Assembly: GCA_963825445.1 (NCBI GenBank)
Contig: CAWGTM010000005.1
Coordinates: 1 to 64,000, forward strand
Direction: 5' to 3'
Source: Actinophytocola sp963825445
GTDB lineage: Bacteria; Actinomycetota; Actinomycetes; Mycobacteriales; Pseudonocardiaceae
Length of the DNA stretch: 64,000 nucleotides
Position 1 is the stretch's first letter. Each line of letters starts with the position of its first letter. A model generated the notes under the pieces. That model saw nothing but the letters and a program-made list of their open reading frames with translations. It did no database searches and was not told the origin of the DNA. A program made the position numbers and the translations under genes. Below are positions 1 to 9,506 of this stretch, one piece after another.

Positions 1-2
1 GC

Positions 3-170
3 GGCCGCGCCAAAGAACTGATCGCCGACGGCAAAGCCGAGCCCGTGGTCATGGGCAAACGCACGATGCGCGAGTGGATCGTCTTCCCACCTGACAAGAA
101 CACCTGGCGAGAGGCCGCGCGCGAAGCCCACGAGTACGTCAGCGCCTTGAGCGACCCTTCACGTTCTTGA
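3..170 (+). CDS. C-terminal end of a TfoX_N-like protein (partial)
   Basis: An open frame runs in from the left edge and stops with TGA at 168-170, giving about 55 residues. It contains GKRTMREWIVFPP followed by an amphipathic helix (TWREAAREAHEYVSAL). That strand-then-helix ending resembles the last part of the small TfoX N-terminal domain, a family of about 110 residues that is common but poorly characterised in actinomycetes. The last 32 bases overlap the 3' end of the convergent secA2 gene. With only half the domain visible the family call is tentative; the reading frame itself is convincing. Confidence 0.5.
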   Translation, partial: GRAKELIADGKAEPVVMGKRTMREWIVFPPDKNTWREAAREAHEYVSALSDPSRS

Positions 171-2520
171 TCATGGCCCGCACCCGTTGCAGAGCCTGCT
201 CCGCATCGGTGTCGAACGGGTTGTCGTGCACCATGTACGTCCACGTCGAACTGGGACGACGCAGTCCGTCCGAAGCCAGGTCCACTCCGTCGGCCGTGAT
301 CTCGATCGTCTTGAACGTCTCCGCCGCCCGTTCCCCGATCTCGTCCGGAATCTGACGGAACACGGGGATCGCCGTGCGGTGGAACTCGTCGATCGGGGTT
401 TCCTTGGCCAGCGCGCGCAGGTGAATGGTCTCGCGCACATCCGCCAGGAAAGCCAGATGCTCCGTCCACCGCTGGTCCAGGTGGTACAGCATGATCTGCC
501 GGGCCGCCGCACCGAGGACGTCCTCATCGATCGTGTCCGAAAGCTCCTCCCACCGCTCCGGACACAACGCCGCCAACTCGGTGGCCGGGAGATCGGTGGT
601 CAGCAGCTCGTCTCGGTGGGCGAGCAACACCTTGCGCTGGTGCTCGATCAACCTCGTATAACGCCACGTGTTGCGGTGGATCTCCAGCTGCACACCCTCG
701 GAGACCTTCTGCGCGTGGTCGATGTAGCGCTTGGTGGTCGCATCCAACAACCGCCCGGTGTCCTCGTCGTCGTCCGGCTCGCTGCCGGGCGCCGCGTCCG
801 GCGCGTACTGGATCACCTGGTCGTCGTTGAGCGAGGCGAACATCACCGAGCCGCCCGGGTCGCCCTGACGCCCGGCCCGGCCGCGCAACTGCGAGTCGAG
901 CCGGTTCGACGGGTAGTGCCCGGTGCCCATGACCAGCAGCCCACCGAGGTCGGCCACCTTGTCGTGGTCGCCCGTGGCTTCCGTGCCGCCCAGCCGGATG
1001 TCGGTGCCGCGCCCGGCCATCTGCGTGGACACCGTGACCGCTTCGTACGCACCGGCCTCGGCAACGATCGCCGCCTCCTGCGCGTCGTTCTTCGCGTTCA
1101 GCACCACACACGGCACGTCGGCCTCGGCCAGCATCTTCGCCAGCCGCTCGGACTCGGCCACGTCGCGCGTGCCGATCAGGATCGGCCGGCCGTCGGAGTG
1201 GGCCTCGGCGATCGCCGCGACGATCGCCTCCTCCTTGTGCTCGACCGTGTCGTACAGCCGGTCCGGCTCGTCCTCACGCACACACGGCGCGTTCGGCGGA
1301 ATCACGGCCACCCGCAGCTCGTAGAACTCACGCAGCTGCTCGGCCACCGACTCGGCCGTACCGGTCATCCCGCAAACCCGCTGGTAGCGGCCGATCAGAC
1401 CCTGCACGCTGACCGAGTCGAGCACCTCGCCGCTCTCCGTGGGCCGCAGCCGCTCCTTGGCCTCGACCGCCGCCTGCAACCCGTCGGGCCACCGCTGCTT
1501 CAGCGCGATCCGGCCCCGCGAGCTGTTGATCAGGTGCACCTTGCCGTCGCGGACGATGTAGTCGACGTCGCGTTCCAGCAGCGCGTGGGCGTGGAGCGCG
1601 GCGTTCACGGCGGCCAGCCGGTCGCTGTGGTCGCCGGAGTACAGGTCGACGTCGCCGAGCGCCTTCTCCACGACCTTCGCGCCACGGGAGGTCAGCCACG
1701 CGTTGCGGCCGTCCTCGTCCTTCTCGTAGTGCTGGCCGGGCCGCAGCGTGCGGACGATCTTGGCGACCTCCGGGTCGCTCTGCCCCTCGTCGGACGAGCC
1801 GGCGAGCACGAGCGGCACCTTGGCCTCGTCGATCAGCACGGAGTCGGCCTCGTCGATCAGCACGACCCCGGGCTCGCGCCCGACCATCTCGGACACGTCG
1901 GTGCACAGCCGGTCGCGCAGCACGTCGAAGCCGATCTCGCTGACCGACCCGTACGTCACGTCGGCCGCGTAGGCGAGCCTGCGCTCCTCGGGCGTCGAGG
2001 TCTGCCCGACCCAGCCGACCGACACGCCGAGCAGCTCGTAGACCGGTCCCATCCACTCGGCGTCGCGCCGGGCGAGGTAGTCGTTGACCGACATGACGTG
2101 CACGGGCTTGCCCTGCAGGGCGTAGCCGGCCGCGGCCAGCGCACCGGCGAGCGTCTTGCCCTCACCGGTGGCCATCTGGACCACGTGTCCGGCCAGCAGC
2201 TCCATGGCGCCGAGCAGCTGCACGTCGTAGGGCCGCTCGTCGATGGCCCGCTTGGCGGCCTCGCGGCCGAGCGCGCACAGCTCGACGAGGTCCTTCTCCT
2301 CGAAGCCGGCCTTCTTGTCAGTCTTGTCGGCACTGTCGTCCGGATCCTGACGAAGCTTGGCCGCCGCCGCGGTCAACTCCTCGTCGGACAGGTCGACGAC
2401 CTTCTTCTCCCGCCATTCGATCGAGGTCAACAGCCCCTCGTACCGGGAGATGTCGACGGTGGACGGCCGATCGAGGAACCGATTGAACTGGCTCTTCACG
2501 CGCCGCATGAACGCCGCCAC
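139..2520 (-). CDS. secA2: SecA2, accessory preprotein translocase ATPase
   Basis: A SecA-family motor of 793 residues. The Walker A motif GEGKT lies at about 119-123 and a DEAD-type Walker B (LIDEADSVLIDEA) near 220-232. The helicase C-terminal motif TQMAGRGTDI and the RGRAGRQGDPG segment are present. The protein is shorter than housekeeping SecA (about 900-950) and lacks its C-terminal zinc-binding tail, which is the usual size and shape of actinobacterial SecA2. SecA2 drives export of a limited set of proteins through SecYEG at the inner membrane. The GTG start is chosen because GGAGGTG lies about 8 bases upstream. The gene faces the TfoX-like gene and is transcribed divergently from the lipoprotein peptidase. 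Confidence 0.93.
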   Translation of the reverse strand: MAAFMRRVKSQFNRFLDRPSTVDISRYEGLLTSIEWREKKVVDLSDEELTAAAAKLRQDPDDSADKTDKKAGFEEKDLVELCALGREAAKRAIDERPYDVQLLGAMELLAGHVVQMATGEGKTLAGALAAAGYALQGKPVHVMSVNDYLARRDAEWMGPVYELLGVSVGWVGQTSTPEERRLAYAADVTYGSVSEIGFDVLRDRLCTDVSEMVGREPGVVLIDEADSVLIDEAKVPLVLAGSSDEGQSDPEVAKIVRTLRPGQHYEKDEDGRNAWLTSRGAKVVEKALGDVDLYSGDHSDRLAAVNAALHAHALLERDVDYIVRDGKVHLINSSRGRIALKQRWPDGLQAAVEAKERLRPTESGEVLDSVSVQGLIGRYQRVCGMTGTAESVAEQLREFYELRVAVIPPNAPCVREDEPDRLYDTVEHKEEAIVAAIAEAHSDGRPILIGTRDVAESERLAKMLAEADVPCVVLNAKNDAQEAAIVAEAGAYEAVTVSTQMAGRGTDIRLGGTEATGDHDKVADLGGLLVMGTGHYPSNRLDSQLRGRAGRQGDPGGSVMFASLNDDQVIQYAPDAAPGSEPDDDEDTGRLLDATTKRYIDHAQKVSEGVQLEIHRNTWRYTRLIEHQRKVLLAHRDELLTTDLPATELAALCPERWEELSDTIDEDVLGAAARQIMLYHLDQRWTEHLAFLADVRETIHLRALAKETPIDEFHRTAIPVFRQIPDEIGERAAETFKTIEITADGVDLASDGLRRPSSTWTYMVHDNPFDTDAEQALQRVRAMIKNVKGRSRR

Positions 2521-2625
2521 CGACGCTCACCTCCTCGCTCGCTACTCGTTGCGCCCTGCACGGTAACGGTGGACCGCCCCCTGTGAGTTCCACCCGGTAA
2601 TACCGTGAATGGCAGGATCACGGAC

Positions 2626-4221
2626 GTGACCCGTTCCTGGCGCCGTCCCGTGACAGCCTCCATCCTGCTCGCTCTCGTCGCGACCGGATGCACGACCTCC
2701 TTGGCGGGCACCCCGGGACCAGCTCTGCCGTTCGAGGAAGGCCTCGGTCCGGTGGGCCCGGTACCCGAGGGTCTCGAGGAGTTCTACGGCCAGGCGCTCA
2801 CGTGGGAGAGCTGCGCCGAATACGCCATGACCAGCGTGGACGAGGACGCGATGGGCGGCGACGAGCTGCAGTGCGCCCGCCTCACCGTGCCCCTGGACTA
2901 CGCCGCGCCGGACAGCGCCAAGATCACCATCGGCGTCCTGCGCAAGCCGGCCACGTCCGCGTCGGACCGGATCGGGTCGCTGCTCATCAACCCCGGCGGG
3001 CCCGGTGTCGCCGGTCTGTCGACCGCCGCGAGCCTCGCGGACGCCAACGAGGACCTCGCCGCCCGGTTCGACTTCGTCGGGTTCGACCCGCGCGGCACAG
3101 GATCGAGTGAACCGGTGGTCGACTGCCTGTCCGACGAGGACACCGACGAGGAACGCGCCGAGGGCACCGAGTTGGACCCGTCGCCGGCCGGCGTGGCGGC
3201 GGCGGAGGCCGAGACGCAGGAGTTCGTCGAGGGGTGTGTGGCGAACACCGACGAGGGCGCGGCGATGCTCGCCAACATCGGCACCCGCGACGTCGTGAAG
3301 GACATGGACATCCTCCGGTCGGTCCTCGGCGACGAGAAACTCACCTACCTCGGCTACTCCTACGGCACCCGCATCGGCAGCACCTATGCGGAGACGTTCC
3401 CGCGGAACGTGCGCGCGCTGGTGCTCGACGGTGCGCTCGACCCCGACCAGGACCCGATCGAGGAGGTCGTGGCGCAGGGCGCGGGCTTCCAGAAGGCGTT
3501 CGAGGACTTCGTCGCCTGGTGCGCCGACCGCCAGGACTGCGCGCTCGGCAACGACCCGAACCAGGCGCTCGCCAAGTTCCACAGCATGATCCGGCCGTTG
3601 ATCGACGCCCCGGTGCCGACCGGCGACGGGCGGCAGCTGTCCTACGACGACGCCACCACCGGCGTCGTGCAGGCCCTGTACACCGAAGATCTGTGGGAGC
3701 CCCTGAACAGCGGGTTGAGCGAGCTGCTCCAGCACGAGGGTTCGACGCTCATGTCGCTGGCCGACTACTACCTCGGCCGCGACCAGGACGGCACCTACGA
3801 CTCCACGCAGGAGGCGTTCATCGCCGTCCGCTGCGTCGATGACCCGCGCCTCGAGGATCCGGCCCAGGTGGCCGAGGTGAGCCGCCGCTACAAGGAGGCC
3901 GCGCCGTTCCTCGACGACGGCAACCCGCCGAGCGCCGCCCGCGACGCGTGTGCGTTCTGGCCGGTGCCGAACACCAGCGAGCCGCACCTGCCGTCGGTCG
4001 ACGGTCTGCCGGCCACGCTGGTGATCTCCACGACCGGCGACCCGGCCACCCCGTACGCCGCGGGGGAGGCGCTCGCCGAGGCACTCGGCGGCGCGCTGCT
4101 CACCTACGAGGCCACCCAGCACACGGTGTTCCTGCAGGGCAACTCGTGTGTGGACGACGCGGGTGTCGCCTACCTGACCGACCTGACCGTTCCCGAGGAA
4201 GGCACCCGTTGCCAGTCGTGA
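2626..4221 (+). CDS. Secreted lipoprotein alpha/beta-hydrolase, tripeptidyl aminopeptidase (TAP-like) family
   Basis: The N-terminus has positive charge, a hydrophobic stretch and a lipobox (LVATGC, Cys22), so a lipid-anchored exported protein of 531 residues is expected. The hydrolase fold shows NPGGPG (oxyanion region), the nucleophile elbow GYSYG with Ser245, Asp472 in TTGDPATP, and His499 in QHTVF within the C-terminal TAP-like domain. It resembles the mycobacterial Rv2223c/Rv2224c (CaeA) enzymes, which sit next to glnA2 there; here glnA2 is 5 kb downstream. I chose GTG 2626 because AGGA lies 8 bases upstream; an in-frame GTG at 2605 would add 7 residues. Its stop overlaps the next start (GTGA), so the SDR is probably translationally coupled. 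Confidence 0.88.
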   Translation: MTRSWRRPVTASILLALVATGCTTSLAGTPGPALPFEEGLGPVGPVPEGLEEFYGQALTWESCAEYAMTSVDEDAMGGDELQCARLTVPLDYAAPDSAKITIGVLRKPATSASDRIGSLLINPGGPGVAGLSTAASLADANEDLAARFDFVGFDPRGTGSSEPVVDCLSDEDTDEERAEGTELDPSPAGVAAAEAETQEFVEGCVANTDEGAAMLANIGTRDVVKDMDILRSVLGDEKLTYLGYSYGTRIGSTYAETFPRNVRALVLDGALDPDQDPIEEVVAQGAGFQKAFEDFVAWCADRQDCALGNDPNQALAKFHSMIRPLIDAPVPTGDGRQLSYDDATTGVVQALYTEDLWEPLNSGLSELLQHEGSTLMSLADYYLGRDQDGTYDSTQEAFIAVRCVDDPRLEDPAQVAEVSRRYKEAAPFLDDGNPPSAARDACAFWPVPNTSEPHLPSVDGLPATLVISTTGDPATPYAAGEALAEALGGALLTYEATQHTVFLQGNSCVDDAGVAYLTDLTVPEEGTRCQS

Positions 4222-4946
4222 GACAGAACATCCTGATCACCGGCGCCAGCGCGGGCCTCGGCGCGGAGATGGCCAGGCAGTTCGCCGCCATGGGCCGCAA
4301 CGTGGCCCTGTGCGCGCGCCGGGTCGACTCGCTCGAGAAGCTGCGTGACGAGCTGAGCGGCGTGAAGGTCGTGGTGAAGGAGCTGGACGTCACCGACCAC
4401 GACGCCGTCTTCCGGGTCTTCCGCGAGTGCGCCGAGGAGCTGGGTTCGCTCGATCGGGTGATCGTGAACGCGGGGATCGGCAAGGGGCAACGGATCGGCA
4501 CCGGCGGTTTCGCGGCGAACCTGCGCACGGTCGAGACGAACTTCGTCGGCGGGCTCGCCCAGTGCGAGGCGGCCATGGAGATCTTCCGCGAGCAGAACAC
4601 CGGGCACCTGGTGGCGATCTCGTCGATGGCCGCGCTGCGTGGGCTGCCGGGCACGATCTCCGCCTACACGGCCACGAAGGCCGGCCTGTCCTCGCTGGCC
4701 GAAGGCATTCGCGTGGACACCCTCGGCACGCCCATCGAGGTGACCGCCATCCTGCCCGGCTACATCCGTTCGGAGATGAACCCCGAGCCGGGAACGCTGA
4801 TCGCCAACACCGTGCCCGCCGTCCGGTCGATGGTGAAGGCCATCGAGCGGGAGCCGGCGAAGGCCGTGGTGCCGACGTGGCCGTTCCGGCTGCTCGCGCC
4901 GGTCATGCGGGTGATTCCGGCTCGTCTTCTGTCGAAGTTCTTCTAG
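4218..4946 (+). CDS. Short-chain dehydrogenase/reductase (SDR)
   Basis: A classical 242-residue SDR. The cofactor-binding motif TGASAGLG is at residues 8-15, NAG is in VNAGIGKG, and the catalytic set is Ser135/136, Tyr150 and Lys154 (YTATK). CARR after the second strand suggests a preference for NADP. The substrate cannot be read from the sequence. The GTG start overlaps the TGA of the upstream peptidase by four bases, so the two form an operon. The 3' end overlaps the convergent MFS gene by 44 bases. Confidence 0.9.
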   Translation: MRQNILITGASAGLGAEMARQFAAMGRNVALCARRVDSLEKLRDELSGVKVVVKELDVTDHDAVFRVFRECAEELGSLDRVIVNAGIGKGQRIGTGGFAANLRTVETNFVGGLAQCEAAMEIFREQNTGHLVAISSMAALRGLPGTISAYTATKAGLSSLAEGIRVDTLGTPIEVTAILPGYIRSEMNPEPGTLIANTVPAVRSMVKAIEREPAKAVVPTWPFRLLAPVMRVIPARLLSKFF

Positions 4947-6435
4947 TCCCGATCGCCAGGGAGACGAGCGCGCCCACCACGCACACGAACGCGGTGATCA
5001 GGAAGATCTCGCTGTACTGGGTAAGCAGCGCCTCGTTCACCGCGAACCGGTAGGCGGCCGTCTCGCGTTCGAACTGCTCGGGGTCCATGCCGAACGGCAG
5101 CGGCGTGTTCAGGTCGGCGGTCAACGAGTGGAACCGGTGCAGGCCCCACGCGGCCAGCGCGGCCACGCCGATGAGCATCCCGGTCATCCGCGCCACGACC
5201 ACCCCCGCGGCCGCCACGCCGTGCTGGGCGGCCGGCACCACCCGCAGCGCCGCGTCGGACAGCGGCGCGATCACCAGGCCCAGCCCGAGACCGGTGATCG
5301 CCAGGTCGGTGTCCAGCACGGGCAGCGCCAGGAACCCGAGGTCGTGGCGCGCGGCCAGCACGTCGATCGGCCAGCCGGAGATCAGCACGAACCCGCCGGC
5401 CGCCACGAGCAGCCCGGCGAACGCCGGCACCCGGTTGCCGAACCGGCCGGCCAGCCACCCGCCGAGCAGCGCACCGATCGGCAGCGCCACGAGGAACCGG
5501 ACGAGCAGCAGCACGCTGCCGTGGTCGTCGCGGCCGAGCAGGGTCTGGGCGAACAGGTCGACGTTCACCAGCGTGACCATCAGCGCGGCACCCGCCGCCA
5601 GGCTCGCGCCGAGTGCCGCGAGGAACGGCCCGAGCCGCACGCCGCGAGTGTCGATGAGCCGCGTTTTCGCCCGGTACTCCCAGGCGAGGAACGCGAGCAG
5701 CGCGACGCCGGCACCCGCCAGCATCGGCAGTCCCCAGCTGGGCAGGACCTGGTTGCGCGGGTCGGGGTTGTACAGGCCGATCACCGCGAGCCCGAGCACC
5801 ACGGCCAGCAGCGCGGCGCCGACCACGTCGACCTTCGTCCTGGTCCCGGTGGCCAGCCTTCGGGGCACCGTGAAGTGCACGGCCACCATGGCCGCCACGG
5901 CCAACGGCACGTTCACCCAGAACACCCCGCGCCAGCCGGCCACCGCGGCGATGGCGATGCCGTACAGCGGGCCGAGGACGCTGCCCAGCTCCTGGGCCGC
6001 GCCGACCGCGCCGAGCACGGCCGACCGCCGGTGCTCGGCCCACAGGTCCGCCACCAGCGCCATGGTCACCGGCAGCAGCGCACCGCTCGCGATGCCCTGG
6101 ACCACCCGCCCGGCCACCAGCGTCGGAAGATCGCCGGCGATGGCCGTGAGAATCGACCCGGCGATGAACCCCACCAGGCAGATCTGCAGCAGGAACCGCC
6201 GGCCGAACCGGTCGGAGGCCTGCCCGAGCAGCGGCATGGCGGCCACGTAACCGAGCAGGTAACCCGTGACCACCGGCGTGATCCGCTCCAGGCGGTTCAC
6301 GGGGATCTGCATGTCGTCGATGAGCTGGCGGAGCAGGCTCACCACGACATAGGTGTCGAGGGCGCCCAGCAGTACGGCGAGCCCGCCTGCCGCGATGGCC
6401 ACGCGGCGCCCGGTGGCCGCGGCGACGGTCGTCAT
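4903..6435 (-). CDS. MFS transporter, P55/Rv1410c-like partner of LprG
   Basis: A 510-residue polytopic membrane protein of the drug:H+ antiporter type. The size suggests about 14 transmembrane helices, and the MFS loop 2-3 signature GQASDRFGRR is present. It lies 1 base downstream of an LprG-type lipoprotein gene (TGA-C-ATG). This lipoprotein-transporter pair is conserved in actinomycetes; in Mycobacterium the pair exports triacylglycerol-type lipids and affects cell-envelope composition and drug tolerance. That role here is inferred from the pairing, not from the transporter sequence alone. The 3' end overlaps the convergent SDR gene. Confidence 0.87.
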   Translation of the reverse strand: MTTVAAATGRRVAIAAGGLAVLLGALDTYVVVSLLRQLIDDMQIPVNRLERITPVVTGYLLGYVAAMPLLGQASDRFGRRFLLQICLVGFIAGSILTAIAGDLPTLVAGRVVQGIASGALLPVTMALVADLWAEHRRSAVLGAVGAAQELGSVLGPLYGIAIAAVAGWRGVFWVNVPLAVAAMVAVHFTVPRRLATGTRTKVDVVGAALLAVVLGLAVIGLYNPDPRNQVLPSWGLPMLAGAGVALLAFLAWEYRAKTRLIDTRGVRLGPFLAALGASLAAGAALMVTLVNVDLFAQTLLGRDDHGSVLLLVRFLVALPIGALLGGWLAGRFGNRVPAFAGLLVAAGGFVLISGWPIDVLAARHDLGFLALPVLDTDLAITGLGLGLVIAPLSDAALRVVPAAQHGVAAAGVVVARMTGMLIGVAALAAWGLHRFHSLTADLNTPLPFGMDPEQFERETAAYRFAVNEALLTQYSEIFLITAFVCVVGALVSLAIGTRRTSTEDEPESPA

Positions 6436-6436
6436 G

Positions 6437-7135
6437 TCAGTTGGGCGCCGTGATCTCGACGGGCTCGTCGATGTTCGACAGCGTCACGTCCACCGTGGGA
6501 TCGCCTTCGGCCTTGACCGCGACGCTCGCCTTCACCGGCAGGTGCTGGCCCTCCTCGGCCAGCCAGACGGTGATGTCCACGTCCGAGTCGATGCCCGGCA
6601 CGAGGTCGGCCACCACGTCCTTCGTCACCCGGCCCTTGACCCGGTACGCCGACACGCCCTCGACGTCCTCGAGGGCCTCGGTCTTCGGGTCCTGGATGTT
6701 CGACAGCACGTGTGCGACGCCGCGCTCCGGGTCGAGGATGGCCGCCGGGTCGTACAGGCTCGACACCATCGACGCGGACAGCTCGGTGAAGTCGCCGGTG
6801 GGGCCCTTGATGTAGGCGAGGTCGTCGACGATCACGAACTCGCCCTCGAAGAGCTGACCGAACAGGTTCATGGAGACCGTGCCCTTGGCCGCGCCGGAAG
6901 GGCCACCCTCTCTGGTCAGGTCCCCTTCGGCGTTCTTCACGTCCAGCCCGGGCACCTCGCCGTTGACTGTGAGCACGAAGTGCGCGCTCGTGATGTCGGC
7001 GGTGGCCGCGGCCGCGTCCTCGAGGAGCGCGGCGCCGTCGGGCAGGTTCCCCGTGTCGGCCGGCTCGTCGGAGGAACAGGCGGTGGCGGCCGCCGCGACG
7101 AGCGCGAGCGAGGCGACCAGAATCCGGCGCATCAT
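6437..7135 (-). CDS. lprG: LppX/LprA/LprF/LprG-family lipoprotein
   Basis: A 232-residue lipoprotein with a short signal sequence and lipobox ATAC (Cys20). The mature part follows the LppX_LprAFG pattern: a half-barrel that carries lipid in a hydrophobic pocket, with segments such as VDDLAYIKGPTG and HLPVKASVAV. Known homologues bind triacylated lipids and lipoglycans on the outer face of the membrane and work with the adjacent MFS pump. A TACGAT hexamer ends 6 bases before the ATG, so the transcript is probably leaderless. A second in-frame ATG follows immediately. The gene is first in a two-gene operon with the P55-like transporter. Confidence 0.88.
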   Translation of the reverse strand: MMRRILVASLALVAAAATACSSDEPADTGNLPDGAALLEDAAAATADITSAHFVLTVNGEVPGLDVKNAEGDLTREGGPSGAAKGTVSMNLFGQLFEGEFVIVDDLAYIKGPTGDFTELSASMVSSLYDPAAILDPERGVAHVLSNIQDPKTEALEDVEGVSAYRVKGRVTKDVVADLVPGIDSDVDITVWLAEEGQHLPVKASVAVKAEGDPTVDVTLSNIDEPVEITAPN

Positions 7136-7169
7136 GCGGGAATCGTAGAGCGGTGGCGCTGAGAGCGGC

Positions 7170-8129
7170 TCAGCGTGGCCGAAACGTTCTCCGGTAGGCC
7201 AGCGGCGCTACACCCAGCGCGGCACGCATGTGCTGTCGCAGCGAGGCGCCCGTCCCCAGACCCGCCTTCGCGGCGACCACGTCCACCGGCAGATCGGTCG
7301 ACTCCAGCAGTCGCTGCGCGTGCCGGACCCGCTGCTGGGTCAGCCACGTGCCCGGCGACATCCCCGTCTCCGCGCGGAACCGCCGTGAGAACGTGCGCAC
7401 ACTCATCCGCGCGTGCCCGGCGAGAGTCGCCAGGTCGAGGTCGCGCTCCAGTCTGGTCAGCGCCCACGCCCTGGTCGGCGCCGTGCCCTCGGTGCCGGGA
7501 TCCGGCACGAACCGGTCGATGAACTGCGACTGGCCGCCTTCCCGCCACGGCGGCACCACGCAGAACCGCGCCGCCCGGTTGGCCACCTCGCTGCCGTGGT
7601 CGGTGCGGATCACGTGCAGACACAGGTCGACGCCCGCGCCGAGACCCGCGGAGGTGAGTACGTCGCCGTCGTCGACGAACAACACGTCCTCGTCGAGCAG
7701 GACGTCCGGGTAGAGCTTGCGGAAGTCGGCCGCGTAGGCCCAGTGCGTCGTGGCCGGCCGCCCGTCGAGCAGCCCGGCCGCGGCGAGCACGAACGCGCCC
7801 GTGCAGATCGACATGACCCGGGCGTCCGGCCGGACGGTGGCCAGCGCGTCGGCGATCTCTGGTGACAAGGTGCCCTGGTAGCGCGGGCCGTCGACCCTCG
7901 TGCCCGGCACGATCACCGTGTCCGCCTCGGCCAGGACCTCCGCGCCGTGGTCGGGAACGATCGTGTAGCCGGCCATGACCCGGATGGGGGAGCGGTCCAA
8001 CCCGCAGACCCGCACGCGGTACAGGCGTTCCCCGGAATCGTCGGTCGCCTCCGCGAACACCTGCGGCGGGATGGACATGTCGTAGCCGACCACCGGGTCC
8101 AGCGCGAGGACGGCCACCGTATGCGTCAT
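7170..8129 (-). CDS. GlxA-type transcriptional regulator (DJ-1/PfpI + AraC domains)
   Basis: 319 residues in two parts. The N-terminal DJ-1/PfpI-like domain (about 1-190) has the nucleophile-elbow segment ICTGAFVLAAAGLL. The C-terminal AraC-type helix-turn-helix pair (about 215-319) includes MSVRTFSRRFRAETG. The DJ-1 part is usually a ligand sensor in this family rather than an active enzyme. It is divergent from an MFS transporter with only 70 bases between the two starts, so it most likely controls that transporter in response to a small molecule. The ligand is unknown. Confidence 0.9.
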   Translation of the reverse strand: MTHTVAVLALDPVVGYDMSIPPQVFAEATDDSGERLYRVRVCGLDRSPIRVMAGYTIVPDHGAEVLAEADTVIVPGTRVDGPRYQGTLSPEIADALATVRPDARVMSICTGAFVLAAAGLLDGRPATTHWAYAADFRKLYPDVLLDEDVLFVDDGDVLTSAGLGAGVDLCLHVIRTDHGSEVANRAARFCVVPPWREGGQSQFIDRFVPDPGTEGTAPTRAWALTRLERDLDLATLAGHARMSVRTFSRRFRAETGMSPGTWLTQQRVRHAQRLLESTDLPVDVVAAKAGLGTGASLRQHMRAALGVAPLAYRRTFRPR

Positions 8130-8199
8130 GGCCGGATCTTTTCACATATTGGCGATCAGGCCACTCGCCAGCGACCGGCGAAAACCGGAGGCTCGACCC

Positions 8200-9483
8200 G
8201 TGACTCAGGTGGAGCCGCGGGTGCGGCGTGTTCATTGGGCGTGGTTCGTCGCGGTCGGGGCGTTCATCACGCTGATCGGCGCGGCCGGGTTCCGCGCGGT
8301 GCCGAGCGTGCTGATCGACCCGCTGCACGAGGAGTTCGGCTGGTCACGGGCCACGATCTCGGCCGCCGTGTCGATCAACCTGATCCTGTACGGGGTGATG
8401 TCGCCGTTCGCCGCCGCGCTCATGGACCGGCTCGGCATGCGCCGTGTGGTGGTCGGCGCGCTCTTCCTCACGGCCGCCGGCAGCGGTCTCACGGTCTTCA
8501 TGACCACCAGCTGGCAGCTGCTGTTGTGCTGGGGCGTGCTGGTGGGCGTCGGCACCGGGTCGATGGCCATGGCGTTCGTGGCCACGGTCACCGGCCGCTG
8601 GTTCGTCCGTCACCGCGGCCTGGTCACGGGCGTGCTGACCGCCGCGGGTGCCACCGGCCAGCTGGTGTTCCTGCCGTTGGTCGCCACGCTCGCCACCGAC
8701 CACGGCTGGCGGATGCCGTCGATCGTGGTCGCGGTCGTCGCGCTCGCCGTCGTCCCCCTGGTCCTGCTGCTGCTCCGCGACCACCCGAGCGACGTGGGGA
8801 CCACGGCCTACGGAGCTTCACCGGATCAGGTGACGATCGCCACTCCGGTCACCGGCAGCAGCGCGGTCCGTGCCGTCCGCGCGCTGACCTCGGTCGCCCG
8901 CACGAAGACGTTCTGGCTGCTGGCCGGCGGCTTCGCCATCTGCGGCGCGTCGACGAACGGCCTGGTAGGAACCCATTTCATCTCGGCGGCCCACGACCAC
9001 GGCATGCCCCACACGACCGCAGCCGGGCTGCTCGCGGTGATCGGGATCTTCGACATCGCCGGCACCATCTTCTCCGGCTGGTTGACCGATCGGGTGGATC
9101 CGCGGCTGCTGCTCGCCGGCTACTACACGCTGCGTGGCGCATCTCTCATGATCTTGCCGTCGCTGTTCGCGCCGGACACCGAGCCGAGCATGTGGGTGTT
9201 CATCATCTTCTACGGGCTCGACTGGATCGCCACCGTGCCACCCACGGTCGCCTTGTGCCGCAACAGGTTCGGCGCCGACGGGCCGGTGGTGTTCGGTTGG
9301 GTTTTCGCTTCGCACCAGGTGGGCGCGGCCATCGCGGCCGTGGGCGCCGGCACCATCCGTGACCAGCACGGGAGCTACGACCTGGCGTGGTTCGTGGCCG
9401 GCGGGCTGTGCGTGGTGGCCGCCGCGCTCTCGATGGGAATTCGCCCAATCCGGGAACCTGCGCTCCCCGAAACACGCAGTTAA
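8200..9483 (+). CDS. MFS transporter, probably controlled by the divergent GlxA-type regulator
   Basis: A 427-residue, 12-helix major facilitator with the monocarboxylate/oxalate-formate-like layout (about six helices, a central loop near residue 200, then six more). The loop 2-3 region reads ALMDRLGMRR. I place the start at GTG 8200, preceded by CCGGAGG, rather than the upstream ATG at 8128, which would add 24 hydrophilic residues inside the shared promoter region. Substrate is unknown. The gene ends 23 bases before glnA2, which has its own -10-like element. Confidence 0.85.
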   Translation: MTQVEPRVRRVHWAWFVAVGAFITLIGAAGFRAVPSVLIDPLHEEFGWSRATISAAVSINLILYGVMSPFAAALMDRLGMRRVVVGALFLTAAGSGLTVFMTTSWQLLLCWGVLVGVGTGSMAMAFVATVTGRWFVRHRGLVTGVLTAAGATGQLVFLPLVATLATDHGWRMPSIVVAVVALAVVPLVLLLLRDHPSDVGTTAYGASPDQVTIATPVTGSSAVRAVRALTSVARTKTFWLLAGGFAICGASTNGLVGTHFISAAHDHGMPHTTAAGLLAVIGIFDIAGTIFSGWLTDRVDPRLLLAGYYTLRGASLMILPSLFAPDTEPSMWVFIIFYGLDWIATVPPTVALCRNRFGADGPVVFGWVFASHQVGAAIAAVGAGTIRDQHGSYDLAWFVAGGLCVVAAALSMGIRPIREPALPETRS

Positions 9484-9506
9484 CACGATCTACCTAGGCT
9501 GCGGCC

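Noticed and set aside
187..2586. Long plus-strand open frame opposite secA2
   Set aside because: It is the mirror of a GC-rich gene: composition is Arg/Gly/His/Val with no domain, and secA2 accounts for the codon pattern.
5128..6453. Plus-strand open frame of about 440 codons opposite the P55-like gene
   Set aside because: Low-complexity His/Gln/Arg/Pro sequence, no ribosome site; the minus strand encodes a clear transporter.
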